From positions 1-60,756 of the forward strand of contig JAAYBR010000086.1 in assembly GCA_012730045.1 (NCBI GenBank): a DNA stretch of 60,756 nt, given 5' to 3'. Made by a program: the position numbers and the translations under genes. This document shows, piece by piece, positions 27,081-36,774 of the stretch. Source of the stretch: Candidatus Hydrogenedentota bacterium. GTDB taxonomy: Bacteria; Hydrogenedentota; Hydrogenedentia; Hydrogenedentales; CAITNO01. The notes below the pieces were generated by a model. The model was not told the origin of the DNA. It saw only the letters and a list, made by a program, of their open reading frames with translations, and did not search any database. How positions within the stretch are numbered: the first letter of the stretch is position 1; the number at the start of each line of letters is the position of its first letter.

Positions 27081-28544
27081 ATGAGCGACATGGACAGCAA
27101 GAACGACGCCCTGGAAAACAACGAAGCCGCGGTCGAGCCCGAAGGGAAGACGGTCGCCGCTCCGGAGGAGACGGACGAGGTTTCCGGCGCGGAGGGGCAG
27201 GAGGAGGAGAAGTTCGTTTTCACCGTGGCCCCGGTCTTTGACCTTCAGTACAAGGGCGACTGCGCCTACGAGGTCAAGATCACCGTCGCCGCGGCGAACC
27301 TGGAGAAGGAGACCACCACCCAGTTCGACGAGCTGATGGAGATGGTGGAGCTTCCCGGTTTCCGCAAGGGCAAGGCCCCGCTGAAGCTGCTGCAGAACAA
27401 GTTCGGCCGCAACGTGAAGGCCGAGGTGGTCGGCAAGCTGGTGGAGGAGTCCTTCAAGAAGCTCGTGGAGGACGAGAAGCTCCGCGTCTGGCAGACCCCG
27501 CAGGTCGAGAAACTGGAGGAGCTCATCGAGGGGCTCAAGGAGGGCGACGACCTCGTCTTCTCCCTCTCCTTCGACGTGGCCCCGCGCTGCGACCTGGGCA
27601 ACTACCGCGGCCTGGAGGTGGAGAAGCCCGTCGTCACCGTGACGGACGAGGAGCTGGCGCAGGCCATGGACAGCGCGCGCGAGCGCATGCTCACCTTCGT
27701 GAGCGTCGAGGACGCCGTGCAGGCGGAGGACCAGGCGCTCATCACCTTCGAGGGAACCATTGACGGCGCGGCCTTCGAGGGCAACACGGCCGAGAACTAC
27801 CCCTACATGATGGGCTCCGGGCGCCTGCCCGAGTTCGAGGGGGCGCTGCTCGGGAAAAAGGCCGGCGACACCGCCGAGGCCGACGTCGCCTTCGGCGATG
27901 ACTGGCACAACAAGGACCTGGCCGGCAAGACCGCCCGCTTCACCATCACAGTGAACGAGGTCAAGCGCCGCCAGCTGCCGGAGATCACCGAAGACCTGGC
28001 CAAGGAACTCGGCTATGAGTCCCTTGAGGCCTGGACCACAAGCACCCGCGAGCGCCTCCAGCGCGCGAACGACGACTACTCCCTGCGCCTCGCCCGCGAG
28101 GACGCCCTCCAGAAGATCGTCGCCGCGTCCACCTTCGAGGTCTCCAAGGCCATGCTGGACGAGATGGTCCGCGACGTCCTCAACAACAAGCGCCTGAGCC
28201 GCGAAGTCCTTGAGGACGACGCCGCGATGGAGAAGGAGCGCGGGGAGGCCCGCGAGGAGGCCATGAACGAGATCCGCCGCTTCTCCGTCATCCAGGAGAT
28301 CGCCGACACCGAGGGCGTCGAGGTGACCGCCGAGGACTTCGAGAAGGAGGCCGCCACCGTCGGCGCCTCCCTCAACCTGCCCACCGAGGCCGTCCTCTCC
28401 TACTACCAGCGCGAGGGCCAGATGTCCGACCTGTACTCCCGTCTCATGAAGGAAAAGGTCCTGAACACCGTCCTGGAGCACGCCAAGATCATCGCGACGG
28501 AGCTCAAGGACGACGACAAGGCCGGGGAGACGGAGGAAGCATGA
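27081..28544 (+). CDS. tig: Trigger factor, ribosome-associated chaperone and prolyl isomerase
   Basis: Protein of 487 residues. An unusual acidic extension of about 45 residues ([21 protein letters not shown] and on) precedes the ribosome-binding domain, which carries the signature GFRKGKAP. The FKBP-like isomerase domain (about 215-300; [53 protein letters not shown]) and the long helical C-terminal domain follow. It binds nascent chains at the ribosome exit tunnel through the L23 contact. clpP overlaps its stop (ATGA), the common tig-clpP-clpX arrangement, but clpX is not next. It lies downstream of tRNA-Leu and probably shares the promoter at 26820. Confidence 0.97.
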   Translation: MSDMDSKNDALENNEAAVEPEGKTVAAPEETDEVSGAEGQEEEKFVFTVAPVFDLQYKGDCAYEVKITVAAANLEKETTTQFDELMEMVELPGFRKGKAPLKLLQNKFGRNVKAEVVGKLVEESFKKLVEDEKLRVWQTPQVEKLEELIEGLKEGDDLVFSLSFDVAPRCDLGNYRGLEVEKPVVTVTDEELAQAMDSARERMLTFVSVEDAVQAEDQALITFEGTIDGAAFEGNTAENYPYMMGSGRLPEFEGALLGKKAGDTAEADVAFGDDWHNKDLAGKTARFTITVNEVKRRQLPEITEDLAKELGYESLEAWTTSTRERLQRANDDYSLRLAREDALQKIVAASTFEVSKAMLDEMVRDVLNNKRLSREVLEDDAAMEKERGEAREEAMNEIRRFSVIQEIADTEGVEVTAEDFEKEAATVGASLNLPTEAVLSYYQREGQMSDLYSRLMKEKVLNTVLEHAKIIATELKDDDKAGETEEA

Positions 28545-29194
28545 GCGAGACGCGCCCCCACATCGCCGGAACGCCCCCCTGGGGCGGCGCGCCGGTGGAC
28601 CCGCAGATGGTCACCATCTACCAGCAGACCAGCCGCGGCGAGCGCGTCTATGACATCTACTCCCGCCTGCTGGAGGACCGCATCGTCTTCCTCGGCATGC
28701 CCGTGACCGACGACGTGGCCAACTACATCATCGCCCAGCTTCTCTTCCTCGAGGCCGAGGATCCGGAGAAGGACATCAACCTCTACATCAACTCGCCGGG
28801 AGGCAGCGTGACCGCCGGCCTCGCCATCTACGACACCATGCAGTTCATCCGGCCCGACGTGGCGACCATCTGCCTCGGCCAGGCCGCCAGCATGGGCGCC
28901 GTCCTCATGGCCGCCGGCGCCAAAGGCAAGCGCTTCGCCCTCCCCTACTCCCGCTTCCTGCTCCACCAGCTCATGGGCGGCGTGCGCGGCCAGGCCACGG
29001 ACATCGAGATCCAGGCCCGCGAAATCGTCCGCATCGGCGAGATGGTGGACGAGATCCTCGTCAAGCACACCGGGCGGACCGTCGAGGACATCCGCCACGA
29101 CAGCGACCGCGACTTCTTCATGAGCGCCGAGGAGGCAAAGACCTACGGCCTCGTGGACGCCGTCCTCACCCGCCACCCCGCCGCCGCGAAGTAA
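28541..29194 (+). CDS. clpP: ATP-dependent Clp protease proteolytic subunit
   Basis: Protein of 217 residues, slightly longer than usual owing to a Pro/Gly-containing N-terminus that may include a propeptide. The Ser-His-Asp triad is complete: Ser117 in QAASMGAVL, His142 in [10 protein letters not shown], Asp191 in DSDRDFFM. The [18 protein letters not shown] segment forms the oxyanion region. It assembles into a 14-mer barrel with ClpX or ClpA/ClpC. GGAGGA precedes the ATG, which overlaps the tig stop. A 13-bp hairpin follows, closing the operon without clpX. tmRNA, whose tagged products ClpXP degrades, lies about 27 kb away in this window. Confidence 0.98.
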   Translation: MSETRPHIAGTPPWGGAPVDPQMVTIYQQTSRGERVYDIYSRLLEDRIVFLGMPVTDDVANYIIAQLLFLEAEDPEKDINLYINSPGGSVTAGLAIYDTMQFIRPDVATICLGQAASMGAVLMAAGAKGKRFALPYSRFLLHQLMGGVRGQATDIEIQAREIVRIGEMVDEILVKHTGRTVEDIRHDSDRDFFMSAEEAKTYGLVDAVLTRHPAAAK

Positions 29195-29210
29195 CGCCAA
29201 AGACAACGCG

Positions 29211-29241
29211 AACGCCCCGCGCCCACCCGGCGCGGGGCGTT
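29211..29241 (+). terminator. Terminator of the tig-clpP operon
   Basis: Perfect 13-bp stem AACGCCCCGCGCC / GGCGCGGGGCGTT with a 5-base loop, 17 bases after the clpP stop. The following TGCTGTTT is only a weak T-tract. Confidence 0.65.
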
Positions 29242-29261
29242 GCTGTTTCCACCAAGAATCT

Positions 29262-30006
29262 CCGCCATGCCCCGGCGTGCCCCCCCCTGGGACCGCCAGG
29301 CTCCAGCCTGGCCCCGCGCGCCCAAGCGCGCGTCCCCTTTTCTTCCTTCGCGCGTTCCCAAGTTTTACTTGGGAATGCGCTTGCCAGCGAAGCTCCGCTT
29401 CGCGCCTCCTGAGGGTGAGGAAAGGACCGGGGTGTCCGCCGCAGACAGCGGCCACAGGATGAGCGGATATATCCTGCGCCAGAGAGAGGCGCAGAAAGGG
29501 GCGGTTTTCCCCGGAAAACCTGTCCTGCCACAACCCCGCGCGGGCAAGCCCGCACGAAGAAAGGCGGCAGCAAGCTGCCGCACTCCAAGGCGCTGCGCGC
29601 TGTGCGGACCCGGGGCTGCGGGAGGGCCGGAAACGTGGACGCGTCCTCTTGGCGCGTTCTTCGGGTCAACGAAAAACCCCTCGAACACGTCCGCGGCCGT
29701 TGCTGATCCGGCGATTTCCCTGATCGCCGGATGAGGCATCGCGAGAACCGAATCCGTCGCGGGAACGAGATTGCCGCGCTTCGCTCGCAATGACGGGAAA
29801 ACACGCGTCACTGCAATGACGGGAAAACGCGCGTCATTGCGAGGCGGCCGCCCCGGGCCGCCGCGGCAATCTCTTGTCGGAAGACCTCAGGTTCTCCACA
29901 CCTCATGGGTGATCACGCCCCTTTCCCACCGCCGCCGCTTTCAGCGTGAACCCCCAAGGTGTGCCTTCCCTCGAACACGTCCGCGGCCGTTGCTGATCCG
30001 GCGATT
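29262..30006. repeat. Composite region of dispersed repeats
   Basis: There is no credible gene between clpP and 30091. It contains a CCAGGCTCCAGCCTGG hairpin (about 29292-29307), a TTCCCAAG-TTTTA-CTTGGGAA hairpin (about 29356-29376), and a minus-orientation double-hairpin repeat (29534-29605). It also has a 39-base direct repeat present exactly twice, 290 bases apart (29678-29716 and 29968-30006). Between these lies a palindrome-rich block (about 29765-29880) carrying repeated CAATGACGGGAAAA units and GAGATTGCCGCG near its start, whose complement CGCGGCAATCTC closes it. That block is the kind of intergenic repeat seen in many GC-rich genomes. Confidence 0.75.
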
Positions 30007-30090
30007 CGGGTGATGTGGAAGGAGGCGGAGCGGTGCGCTTACACTGTGACGCTGTGGTTTCCTGCGGCCTTAGACAGGGAGGTGTGTTCG

Positions 30091-30738
30091 ATGCGTCTGT
30101 CGAAGAAGAGCATCCTTTTGGGTGTGCTGCTCGCGCTCCTGCTGGTGGGGGGCGGGGTGGTCTGGCGGGTCGGCTTCCACAACGGGGGGCTGAACCGCGA
30201 TTTTGACCCGTCGCTACTGGCGGCGTCGGAGACGCGGATGTGGCAGGCCTATTACACGCGTAACCACACCGACCTGGCGATGGAGATGGCGGCGCTCCTG
30301 CGGGAGCAGATGGGTGTCTCCCTGTGGACCGCCCGGGAGATCATCGAGCCCATGGCACGGGGGGCCATGATCTTCGCGGGAGACCGCGAGGGACGCCGCG
30401 AGGCGGAGGTGCTGTCGGAACTGGAAACGGCCTACGCCCGCCTCGGGGAGGCCGCCGGCGAAGACTGGGACCCCCGGGCGGCCGCCCGGGCCGAGCTGGC
30501 CTGGTGGGTCGCCCGCCGCACCCCGGGACAGGACAGCCCGGAACAGGTGGGCGCCCTGATCGCGGCGCTCTACGCCCTCCTCTACGGCGGCAGCAACGCG
30601 GAAGTCCAGCAGGCGGGCGTCCTCCGCGCGCGGGCGGCCGCCCTCCGCGACGCGGGCGGCCCAAACGCCGACTGGCCCGCCGTCGAAAGACTGCTGAAAG
30701 CCTCCTATGCCGCCCTCCGCCGGGGGGTGGAACGGTAG
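30091..30738 (+). CDS. Single-pass membrane-anchored protein of unknown function
   Basis: Protein of 215 residues. The ATG at 30091 has GGGAGGT 7 bases upstream. Residues about 7-26 (ILLGVLLALLLVGGGVVW) form a signal anchor. The rest is a soluble, mostly helical region rich in Ala and Glu, including RMWQAYYTRNHTDLAMEMAALLREQMG and WDPRAAARAELAWWVARRTPG. Helices of this kind with conserved-looking Trp and Tyr suggest a small periplasmic bundle. No family is recognised. It is followed by the long hairpin repeat. Confidence 0.75.
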   Translation: MRLSKKSILLGVLLALLLVGGGVVWRVGFHNGGLNRDFDPSLLAASETRMWQAYYTRNHTDLAMEMAALLREQMGVSLWTAREIIEPMARGAMIFAGDREGRREAEVLSELETAYARLGEAAGEDWDPRAAARAELAWWVARRTPGQDSPEQVGALIAALYALLYGGSNAEVQQAGVLRARAAALRDAGGPNADWPAVERLLKASYAALRRGVER

Positions 30739-30787
30739 CATCGGTCGGGAATGCCCTTCACCTGTGCGGAAGAAGACCGGATGCACG

Positions 30788-30877
30788 GCACCGAGGTGGC
30801 ACGGGCTTCCAGCCCGTGTTTCTTGGGCTGCATCCATGACCCAAGACACGGGCTGGAAGCCCGTGCCACCTCGGTGC
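30788..30877. repeat. Long palindromic hairpin repeat, copy 2
   Basis: Same element as at 2-83, differing at about two bases, both near the loop. The arms extend here to GCACCGAGG / CCTCGGTGC. It lies between convergent genes and could double as a transcription stop for both. Confidence 0.9.
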
Positions 30878-30932
30878 CCGCGCTCGACGTCCTCTCGAGA
30901 AGATCAAATCTCAACCCGGGATTGCCCCACCG

Positions 30933-31331
30933 CTACCGGCCGGGCTCCTGCCAGGCCAGCTCGCGGATGCCGGGGTCTGACGTGAGGATTTCGTCCAGGA
31001 CCGCAACCAGCCGTCCCAGCGGTTCGGTGAAGTCCACCTTGCGGAAAAGTTTCCGGACCACCGGCGTTGCGGGTTCGGTGAAGCAGAGGAATTCATCGTC
31101 ATCGTCGTTGTGGTGCCCGCAGCAGACGGCGAGCCGGGTGCCGTTGACGGTGACGGGCAGGTAGCACCCCCAGTCCTCGGTCACATAGCCGTCGGTGCCG
31201 ATGCCCCGCTCCCCGAGTTTTTCCACGAGATACTCCGCGAGGCGTTTCCCCCAGAGACCGGGGTTGATCTCCTCCTCCTCGCCGTCATAGGGCGGGAAGG
31301 CGCCGGAACGGAACGTGACCTGCGTTTTCAT
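30933..31331 (-). CDS. Small acidic hypothetical protein
   Basis: Protein of 132 residues. The start at 31329-31331 has GGAGGAGAGG just upstream. It is acidic, beginning MKTQVTFRSGAFPPYDGEEE, with WGKRLAEYLVEKLGERGIGTDGYVTEDWGCYLPV, a CCGHHNDDDDE stretch and a C-terminal helix. The helix-then-strand order with EDWGC resembles small cytosolic proteins found singly in many bacteria and sometimes beside immunity genes, but I cannot name the family. It sits 39 bases upstream of the end of threonine synthase, on the same strand and downstream of it in transcription. Confidence 0.65.
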   Translation of the reverse strand: MKTQVTFRSGAFPPYDGEEEEINPGLWGKRLAEYLVEKLGERGIGTDGYVTEDWGCYLPVTVNGTRLAVCCGHHNDDDDEFLCFTEPATPVVRKLFRKVDFTEPLGRLVAVLDEILTSDPGIRELAWQEPGR

Positions 31332-31370
31332 AGACCTCTCCTCCAAAAGGTGTCCGAAACCGTGGAAGCG

Positions 31371-32468
31371 TCACACCCCGGCGGGGGCGGTGTATCCGAG
31401 GATCTCGAGGATGGCCTCCTCGACGGCGTCCACGGTGTAGGGCTGCTGGGCGGAGGCGATGGCGCTGTCCGGATCCTTGAGGCCGTGGCCGGTGAGGATG
31501 CAGACGAGGCGGATGCGGTCGCCGGTGCGGGGGGTGACGGCGTCGAAGTAGCCCTGCTTGGCGAGTTTGATGACGCCGGCGACGCTGGCGGCGCTGGCGG
31601 GCTCGCAGAAGACGCCCTCGGTGCGTGCGAGGAGGCTGTAGGCCTCGCGGATCTCGTCGTCCGTGACCATGTCAATGAGCCCGCCGGACTCGTCGCGGGC
31701 GGCGACGGCGGAGGCCCAGCTGGCGGGGTTGCCGATGCGGATGGCGGTGGCGTAGGTCTGGGGCTGCTCCACGGGGTGGCCGAGGACGATGGGCGCGGAG
31801 CCCGCCGCCTGGAACCCGAGCATCTTCGGCAGGCTGTCGCTCTTGCCGCAGGCGTTGTACTCCCTGTACCCCTTCCAGTAGGCGGTGATGTTGCCCGCGT
31901 TGCCGACGGGCATGGCCTGGAAGTCCGGGGCGACGCCGTCGAAGTCGTCGAGGATCTCGAAGGCGCCGGACTTCTGCCCCTCGATGCGGTAGGGGTTGAC
32001 GGAGTTCACGAGGGCGATGGGGAAGTGGTCGCAGATTTTTCGGACGAGGTTGAGGGCGTCGTCGAAGTTGCCCTTGATCTGGATGACCTTCGCGCCGTGG
32101 ACCATGGCCTGGGAGAGCTTGCCGAAGGCGATCTTGCCCTCGGGGATGAGGACGGCGCACTGGATGCCCGCGCGGGCGGCGTAGGCCGCCGCGGAGGCGG
32201 AGGTGTTGCCCGTGGACGCGCACATGACGACCTCGTACTTCTCCTCCACGGCCTTGGTGATGGCCATGGTCATGCCGCGGTCCTTGAAGGACCCGGTGGG
32301 GTTGAGCCCCTCGTACTTCAGGTGGATCTCCAGGCGGGGATGGATGGCGGCGCTCAGGGAGCGCGCGGCGACCAGCGGGGTGGACCCCTCGTTCAGCGTG
32401 ATGACGCGGGTGTCGGAGGACACCGGCATGTGGCTTCTGTACCGCTCGATGATGCCCGGGTTGCGCAT
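31371..32468 (-). CDS. thrC: Threonine synthase
   Basis: Protein of 365 residues converting O-phosphohomoserine to threonine, PLP-dependent and cytoplasmic. The PLP lysine is Lys62 in [11 protein letters not shown]. The phosphate loop GNAGN and the [17 protein letters not shown] segment match the threonine synthase branch of fold-type II enzymes. The usual beginning [24 protein letters not shown] supports the start at 32466-32468. The frame stays open further upstream, but without family similarity. The Shine-Dalgarno is weak. It is divergent from the M28 gene. It probably has its own promoter, and TATGCT (minus strand, 32556-32561) is a weak -10 candidate. Confidence 0.95.
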   Translation of the reverse strand: MRNPGIIERYRSHMPVSSDTRVITLNEGSTPLVAARSLSAAIHPRLEIHLKYEGLNPTGSFKDRGMTMAITKAVEEKYEVVMCASTGNTSASAAAYAARAGIQCAVLIPEGKIAFGKLSQAMVHGAKVIQIKGNFDDALNLVRKICDHFPIALVNSVNPYRIEGQKSGAFEILDDFDGVAPDFQAMPVGNAGNITAYWKGYREYNACGKSDSLPKMLGFQAAGSAPIVLGHPVEQPQTYATAIRIGNPASWASAVAARDESGGLIDMVTDDEIREAYSLLARTEGVFCEPASAASVAGVIKLAKQGYFDAVTPRTGDRIRLVCILTGHGLKDPDSAIASAQQPYTVDAVEEAILEILGYTAPAGV

Positions 32469-32673
32469 GGCTGAATGATCCCCGCGTTGGCGGCGCACCA
32501 CGCCGCCCCTGACGACCGAAACCCCGCGCCGGGACACCCCCGGCGACCGGACGGTAGCATAGCATCCGGAAACGCCGCGTTTCACGCCGCTGGACTCCGG
32601 AGGGGGCGGGGCGGTAGGCTGTTGCGGAGGGGCCCCCGTGCGGGGGCCGCCGAAAACCACGGGGAACCGGACG

Positions 32674-33678
32674 ATGAACCAGAACGGCCCGCCGGCGATT
32701 AAGTTCATCGCCGTCTTTGGGATCGGCATCTTCGTGCTGCTGTGGGCGGTGTCCGCCATGCTCCGCCAGGCGGTGCAGCCGGCGGAGAAGCAGCTGGTGG
32801 CCGTCGCGGAATCGCATTCGCCCTTCGACCAGCAGCGGGCCTGGGCCGGCCTGGAGCACGTGGTCGGGCTGGGGCCGCGTCCGGCGGGGTCGGAGGCCGC
32901 CGGGGCGCTGCGCGAACACCTGCGCAAGGAGCTGCTGACGGCGGGGCTGGTGGTGCGGGAGCAGGCCGTGGACGCCGCCGGGCCGGAGGGCCCTGTCCGC
33001 CTGGTGAACCTGTTTGCCGAGTGCCGGGGCGACCTGGACGGCGTCATCGTGCTGGCGGGCCACTACGACACCCGCCATTTTGACGACTTCCCCTTTGTCG
33101 GGGCGAACGGGGGCGGCGCGGAGACGGCCTGGCTGCTGGAAATGGCGCGCGCACTGGGCCCGGAACGGAAAGGCTGCTCGGTGTGGCTGGTATGGCTGGA
33201 CGGCGAGGAACTGCCGGAAGAGGCCCCTCCAGAGAACGGTCCGCCCGGGGGCAGGGCCTTTGCGGACCATCTGCGGGAAGTGGGCATGTTTGAAAAAGTG
33301 GCGGCGGTTGTCATGGTGGACGGGATTGGCGACGCCTATCTGGGGGTCCCGCGCGACCCCGGCGCGCCCCGCTGGCTGGGAAACGCGGTGTGGCGGACGG
33401 CCCTTCGGCTGGGCTACGGCGCCCACTTCCTTCATCAGGAACGGCCCGCAGGGGGAAGCCTGCTTTCGTTCCGCGGGGCGGGCCTGCCCGCCCTGGGGGT
33501 GGCTGACCTGTCCTACGGGGGGTCGCTGACCTCCGACCAGCGCCTGCGGCACACGGCGGAGGACACCCTGGACCGGGTGCGCGCGGAGAGTTTGAAGGCC
33601 GTCGGCGATGTCCTTTATCATGCTCTCAGTGCGGTGGATGAGGACTGGAAACGCCGGCGACCCCCGGGAGCGCAATGA
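32674..33678 (+). CDS. M28 / glutaminyl-cyclase-like metallopeptidase, one metal ligand missing
   Basis: Protein of 334 residues with an N-terminal anchor ([19 protein letters not shown]) and an extracytoplasmic M28-type domain. The first ligand is in [11 protein letters not shown], the acidic base region in [14 protein letters not shown], and the last His in [13 protein letters not shown]. At the bridging-Asp position, where relatives read GANDGG or ATDSA, this protein has GANGGGAE. The zinc-bridging Asp is therefore absent, and activity may be lost or changed. Relatives cleave N-terminal residues or cyclise N-terminal Gln. Its stop overlaps the kinase start (ATGA), making it first gene of the 32.7-36.8 kb operon. 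GGGGAA lies before the ATG. Confidence 0.82.
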   Translation: MNQNGPPAIKFIAVFGIGIFVLLWAVSAMLRQAVQPAEKQLVAVAESHSPFDQQRAWAGLEHVVGLGPRPAGSEAAGALREHLRKELLTAGLVVREQAVDAAGPEGPVRLVNLFAECRGDLDGVIVLAGHYDTRHFDDFPFVGANGGGAETAWLLEMARALGPERKGCSVWLVWLDGEELPEEAPPENGPPGGRAFADHLREVGMFEKVAAVVMVDGIGDAYLGVPRDPGAPRWLGNAVWRTALRLGYGAHFLHQERPAGGSLLSFRGAGLPALGVADLSYGGSLTSDQRLRHTAEDTLDRVRAESLKAVGDVLYHALSAVDEDWKRRRPPGAQ

Positions 33679-34946
33679 GCACACCCCTTCAAGAAGGTTT
33701 TCCCTGGCTGGACGGCGCCTCGCATGAGGACATGCGGCGCGCCGTGGGGGCCCTGTACCGCGTGCATTCCCTGCTGGGGGCCATCACGGACCCCGACGCC
33801 CTGCTGGTCCGCATCAGCGAGGAGAGCCGCACCGTGGCCTCGGCCGAGGCGGCCTCCGTCATGCTCTACGACGCGGAGACGGACGAGCTGTATTTCCAGG
33901 TGGCCCTGGGCGACAGCGGCGACCAGGACGCCCTCAAGCGCGAGGTGCGCCTGAAAATGGGCCAGGGCATCGCCGGGCTCGCCGCGCAGACCCGCCGCGC
34001 GGTCTCGGTGCCGGACGTCACCAAAGACCCCCGCTTCTTCAGCGACGCGGACGCGGCCTCGCGTTTCCAGACCCGCAGCCTGCTGGCCGTGCCCATGATG
34101 GACCGCGACCGGCTCATCGGCGTGCTGGAGGTGGTGAACAAGGTGGGCGGAGACGCGTTCTCCGAGATGGACGAGCATGTGATGGCCATGTTCTCCAACG
34201 TGGCGGCGACCGCCATGGTCAACGCGCGCCTCATCGGCCAGCAGATCCGCAACGAGCGTCTCGCCGCCATCGGCGAGGCCATCGCGGGCCTCACCCACCA
34301 CATCAAGAACATCATCACCGGCCTGGGCAGCAGCACGGAGCTCATCCAGATGGCCCTGGACCGGGAAAACACGGAGATGGCCCTGCGCACCTGGCCCGTC
34401 CTCAAGCGGAATGTGGCGCGCATGTCCTGTTTCGTGCAGGACATGCTGGCCTTCGCCAAACCCCGCGTCCCCGTGCGGCGCCCCGCCGACCTGTCGGCCC
34501 TCGTCCGCGACGCCGCCCAGTCGGTCAAAGACGCCCTGACCGCGCGGAACGCCGCGCTGGAACTCGACCTGGAGGGGGTTTCCGGTCCGGTCTCCGTTGA
34601 CGAGGACGGCATCTTCCGCTGCCTGCTGAACCTCCTTCAAAACGCCGTGGAGGCGCTGCCGGAGACGGGCGGGCGGGTGTCTGTCACCGCGTCCGTCACC
34701 CCGTGCGGCGCCCTGGAAATCCTGGTGGCGGACAACGGCCCGGGCGTGCCGCCGGAGATCCGGAAGAACCTCTTCCAGCCGTTTTTCTCGACCAAGGGCG
34801 GGCGGGGCACCGGACTCGGCCTCGCCACGTCCGAGAAGATCGTCAAGGAGCACGGGGGCAGCCTGGTGCTGGCCCCCTCCGTGTCCGGGGCATGCTTCCG
34901 CATGCTGGTCCCCGACGCCGCGGTCAAGAGCGAAGACAGGGAGTGA
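33675..34946 (+). CDS. GAF-domain sensor histidine kinase
   Basis: Protein of 423 residues without membrane segments, so cytoplasmic. A GAF domain spans about 25-190 (SVMLYDAETDELYFQVALGD, MGQGIAGLAAQTRRAVSVPDV, LLAVPMMDRDRLIGVLEVVNK). The dimerisation/phosphoacceptor helix contains GLTHHIKNIITGLGSS with His208 as likely site; the Glu that usually follows is His209. The ATPase domain has N box LLNLLQNAVEAL, G1 DNGPGVP, F region FFSTKGG and G2 GTGLGLA. No response regulator is adjacent, so its partner is elsewhere or absent. It is coupled to the M28-like gene by overlap, and the signal sensed by the GAF domain is unknown. Confidence 0.93.
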   Translation: MSTPLQEGFPWLDGASHEDMRRAVGALYRVHSLLGAITDPDALLVRISEESRTVASAEAASVMLYDAETDELYFQVALGDSGDQDALKREVRLKMGQGIAGLAAQTRRAVSVPDVTKDPRFFSDADAASRFQTRSLLAVPMMDRDRLIGVLEVVNKVGGDAFSEMDEHVMAMFSNVAATAMVNARLIGQQIRNERLAAIGEAIAGLTHHIKNIITGLGSSTELIQMALDRENTEMALRTWPVLKRNVARMSCFVQDMLAFAKPRVPVRRPADLSALVRDAAQSVKDALTARNAALELDLEGVSGPVSVDEDGIFRCLLNLLQNAVEALPETGGRVSVTASVTPCGALEILVADNGPGVPPEIRKNLFQPFFSTKGGRGTGLGLATSEKIVKEHGGSLVLAPSVSGACFRMLVPDAAVKSEDRE

Positions 34947-34952
34947 GAGCGC

Positions 34953-35243
34953 ATGCAGAAGTGGTCCGCCGCCTTCAAGAAAGCCTGGAAAAACGAGGAC
35001 GTCCGGGGCTGGATGCTCTGGGCGGCCGCCACGCTGCTGCTTTTCTGGCCCTGCGCGCGCTTTCTCTACACCTACACCTACTCCACCATGGCCCCGGCAA
35101 CCAAGCTGTCCTCCGCGGCCTTCATGGCCGCCATCCTGGGCGGGGTGATTTCCTGGGGCATTAACGAGGCGGCCTTCCGGATGCGGAAACGCCGCGCGGC
35201 ATTGGAGAAGAAGAAGAACCGGAAGAAAGACGGGAAGCGCTGA
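34953..35243 (+). CDS. Small two-helix membrane protein
   Basis: Protein of 96 residues with two hydrophobic segments (WMLWAAATLLLFWPCARFLY and SAAFMAAILGGVISWGI) and a very basic C-terminus (RMRKRRAALEKKKNRKKDGK). It begins 6 bases after the kinase stop and the next gene follows 43 bases after it, so it is part of the operon. No family is recognised. The small size and basic tail would suit a membrane anchor or regulator of the neighbouring kinase or TPR protein; this is inference. Confidence 0.75.
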   Translation: MQKWSAAFKKAWKNEDVRGWMLWAAATLLLFWPCARFLYTYTYSTMAPATKLSSAAFMAAILGGVISWGINEAAFRMRKRRAALEKKKNRKKDGKR

Positions 35244-35286
35244 CCCCCCCGCCGGGGCGGGCCCCGGCGCGCAGAGAAGACGATTC

Positions 35287-36774
35287 ATGGCAGAAATTTG
35301 GGACATGCTCGACCATCTGGACCGGAATCCCGGCGACCACGAGGAACGCTGGAAGCTGGCGAAGAAGTTCTACGCCGCCTGGGAATACGAGCAGGCCCTT
35401 GAGCAGCTGCTGGTCCTCAAGAAGGAATGGGAGCCCCGGCTGAACGTCAGCCGGTATCTGGCGGCGACCTATTACCGGCTCGGGAAGAACGAAGAGGCCC
35501 TCGAAGAACTGCGCGACGCCCTGAACCGGTGGCCGGACGAGTTGTCGCTGAAAGAGCAGATGACGCGGGTGCTGGAGACGCTCAAGGACTACGCCGGCGC
35601 GCGCGGGGCGTGGGAGGAAATCCGGGAGGCGCAGCCCGACCATCCGCTGGCGGAAAAGGCCCTGGAGCGCCTGAAGCGCAGCGAGCGCAAGGCGGCGGAG
35701 CGCACCAAGCGCAACAAACCCCCCGGGGCTCTGGCCTTCGCCGGCGCCACAAAGGTCTGCCCGGTCTGCGGGGCCGCCAACCTCGATGACGCGACGGAGT
35801 GCTGGCAGTGCGGGGAGGGCGGCCGGGGCGTGAAGACGCCGGAGCCGCGCACCGCCCCCGCGGGCGCGGCGGGAAGGACGGTCACCCTGAGCCCGGAAAC
35901 CGCCGCGGTCGCCGCGGTCACAGTGGTCGCGCTGCTCCTGCTGGCCGGAGGGTATGGGACCGTGCTGATGCTGCGCGACGCGGGGGCCGCGGTGGAGGAT
36001 CCCCGCCCCGTCGCGACCCTGGCCGACGTGTGGGCCCGGCAGATGCCGGCCAGCCGGATTTTCGCCGGCATCGCCATCATCTTCCTGTGGCCGCTTGTCC
36101 TGCGGCTGGCCCTGCGGCTGGTCCGCCAGGCCCGCCCGGCCCCGCCCGTGGTGGTAAACCTCTCGGCCGTCTTTCTGGGCGCCCTGGGCTACGCCCTCTC
36201 CTTCCTGCCCCATCCGGCAAATGTCCTCGCCCTGCTGCTGCCCGCGCTGGTGTCGCTGGTGCTGCTGCTCACGCTTTTCAGGCTGACCCCGCCCAAGGCC
36301 GCCGCAGCGTGGGGCATCCAGTGTCTTCTGGTCTTTGGCGCGGGCACGCTGCTGTTCTTCGCGTCAGAGTCGCTCCAGCTGGGCATGGCGGTCAACCCCC
36401 TGCGCGAGCTGCACACTGTCGCCCGCCACCTCGGCGACGCGGGCCGGCACGGCAACCCGGGCATGTACCAGATGCCCGCCGAAACCCTGCCCTGGGAGCA
36501 GCGGGTCGTCTGGCGGGAGACAGGTTCCTCGTGGCTGGACCGGCGGGCGGGGCCCGTCGCGTTTGTGGTCGTTCCGGAGGGGGACGTCCCCGAGGTCAAA
36601 TTCCAGATTTATGACGAGACGGGGGTGCGGGTGTTTGACTATGTGACGGAGCGCCCCTACACGCGGTTCTTCGAGGTGGAGTCTGGAAAGGAGTACCGGA
36701 TCGTCGCAGAGGGCCCCCCGGGAAAAGCCGCCCGGGTCATCGTGCAGAGCCTGCTGATCCCCGAGTTTCTATGA
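35287..36774 (+). CDS. TPR / zinc-ribbon / membrane protein
   Basis: Protein of 495 residues. There are three or more TPR-like repeats (about 15-135: YEQALEQLLVLKKEW, YYRLGKNEEALEELRDALNRWP, YAGARGAWEEI). A zinc ribbon lies at about 158-178 (CPVCGAANLDDATECWQCGE, four Cys as two CxxC knuckles). About six hydrophobic segments follow (about 205-385), and then a C-terminal beta-rich domain of about 110 residues. The order suggests a cytoplasmic protein-interaction head on a membrane body with an outer domain. It is last in the operon with the M28-like protein and kinase, and overlaps the end of the convergent Wzy-like gene by 6 bases. The function is unknown. Confidence 0.82.
   Translation: MAEIWDMLDHLDRNPGDHEERWKLAKKFYAAWEYEQALEQLLVLKKEWEPRLNVSRYLAATYYRLGKNEEALEELRDALNRWPDELSLKEQMTRVLETLKDYAGARGAWEEIREAQPDHPLAEKALERLKRSERKAAERTKRNKPPGALAFAGATKVCPVCGAANLDDATECWQCGEGGRGVKTPEPRTAPAGAAGRTVTLSPETAAVAAVTVVALLLLAGGYGTVLMLRDAGAAVEDPRPVATLADVWARQMPASRIFAGIAIIFLWPLVLRLALRLVRQARPAPPVVVNLSAVFLGALGYALSFLPHPANVLALLLPALVSLVLLLTLFRLTPPKAAAAWGIQCLLVFGAGTLLFFASESLQLGMAVNPLRELHTVARHLGDAGRHGNPGMYQMPAETLPWEQRVVWRETGSSWLDRRAGPVAFVVVPEGDVPEVKFQIYDETGVRVFDYVTERPYTRFFEVESGKEYRIVAEGPPGKAARVIVQSLLIPEFL

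Noticed and set aside
29761-29880. Frames reading like HCERSAAIS in the palindromic block
   Set aside because: A well-known type of spurious translation of an intergenic repeat. There is no start context.
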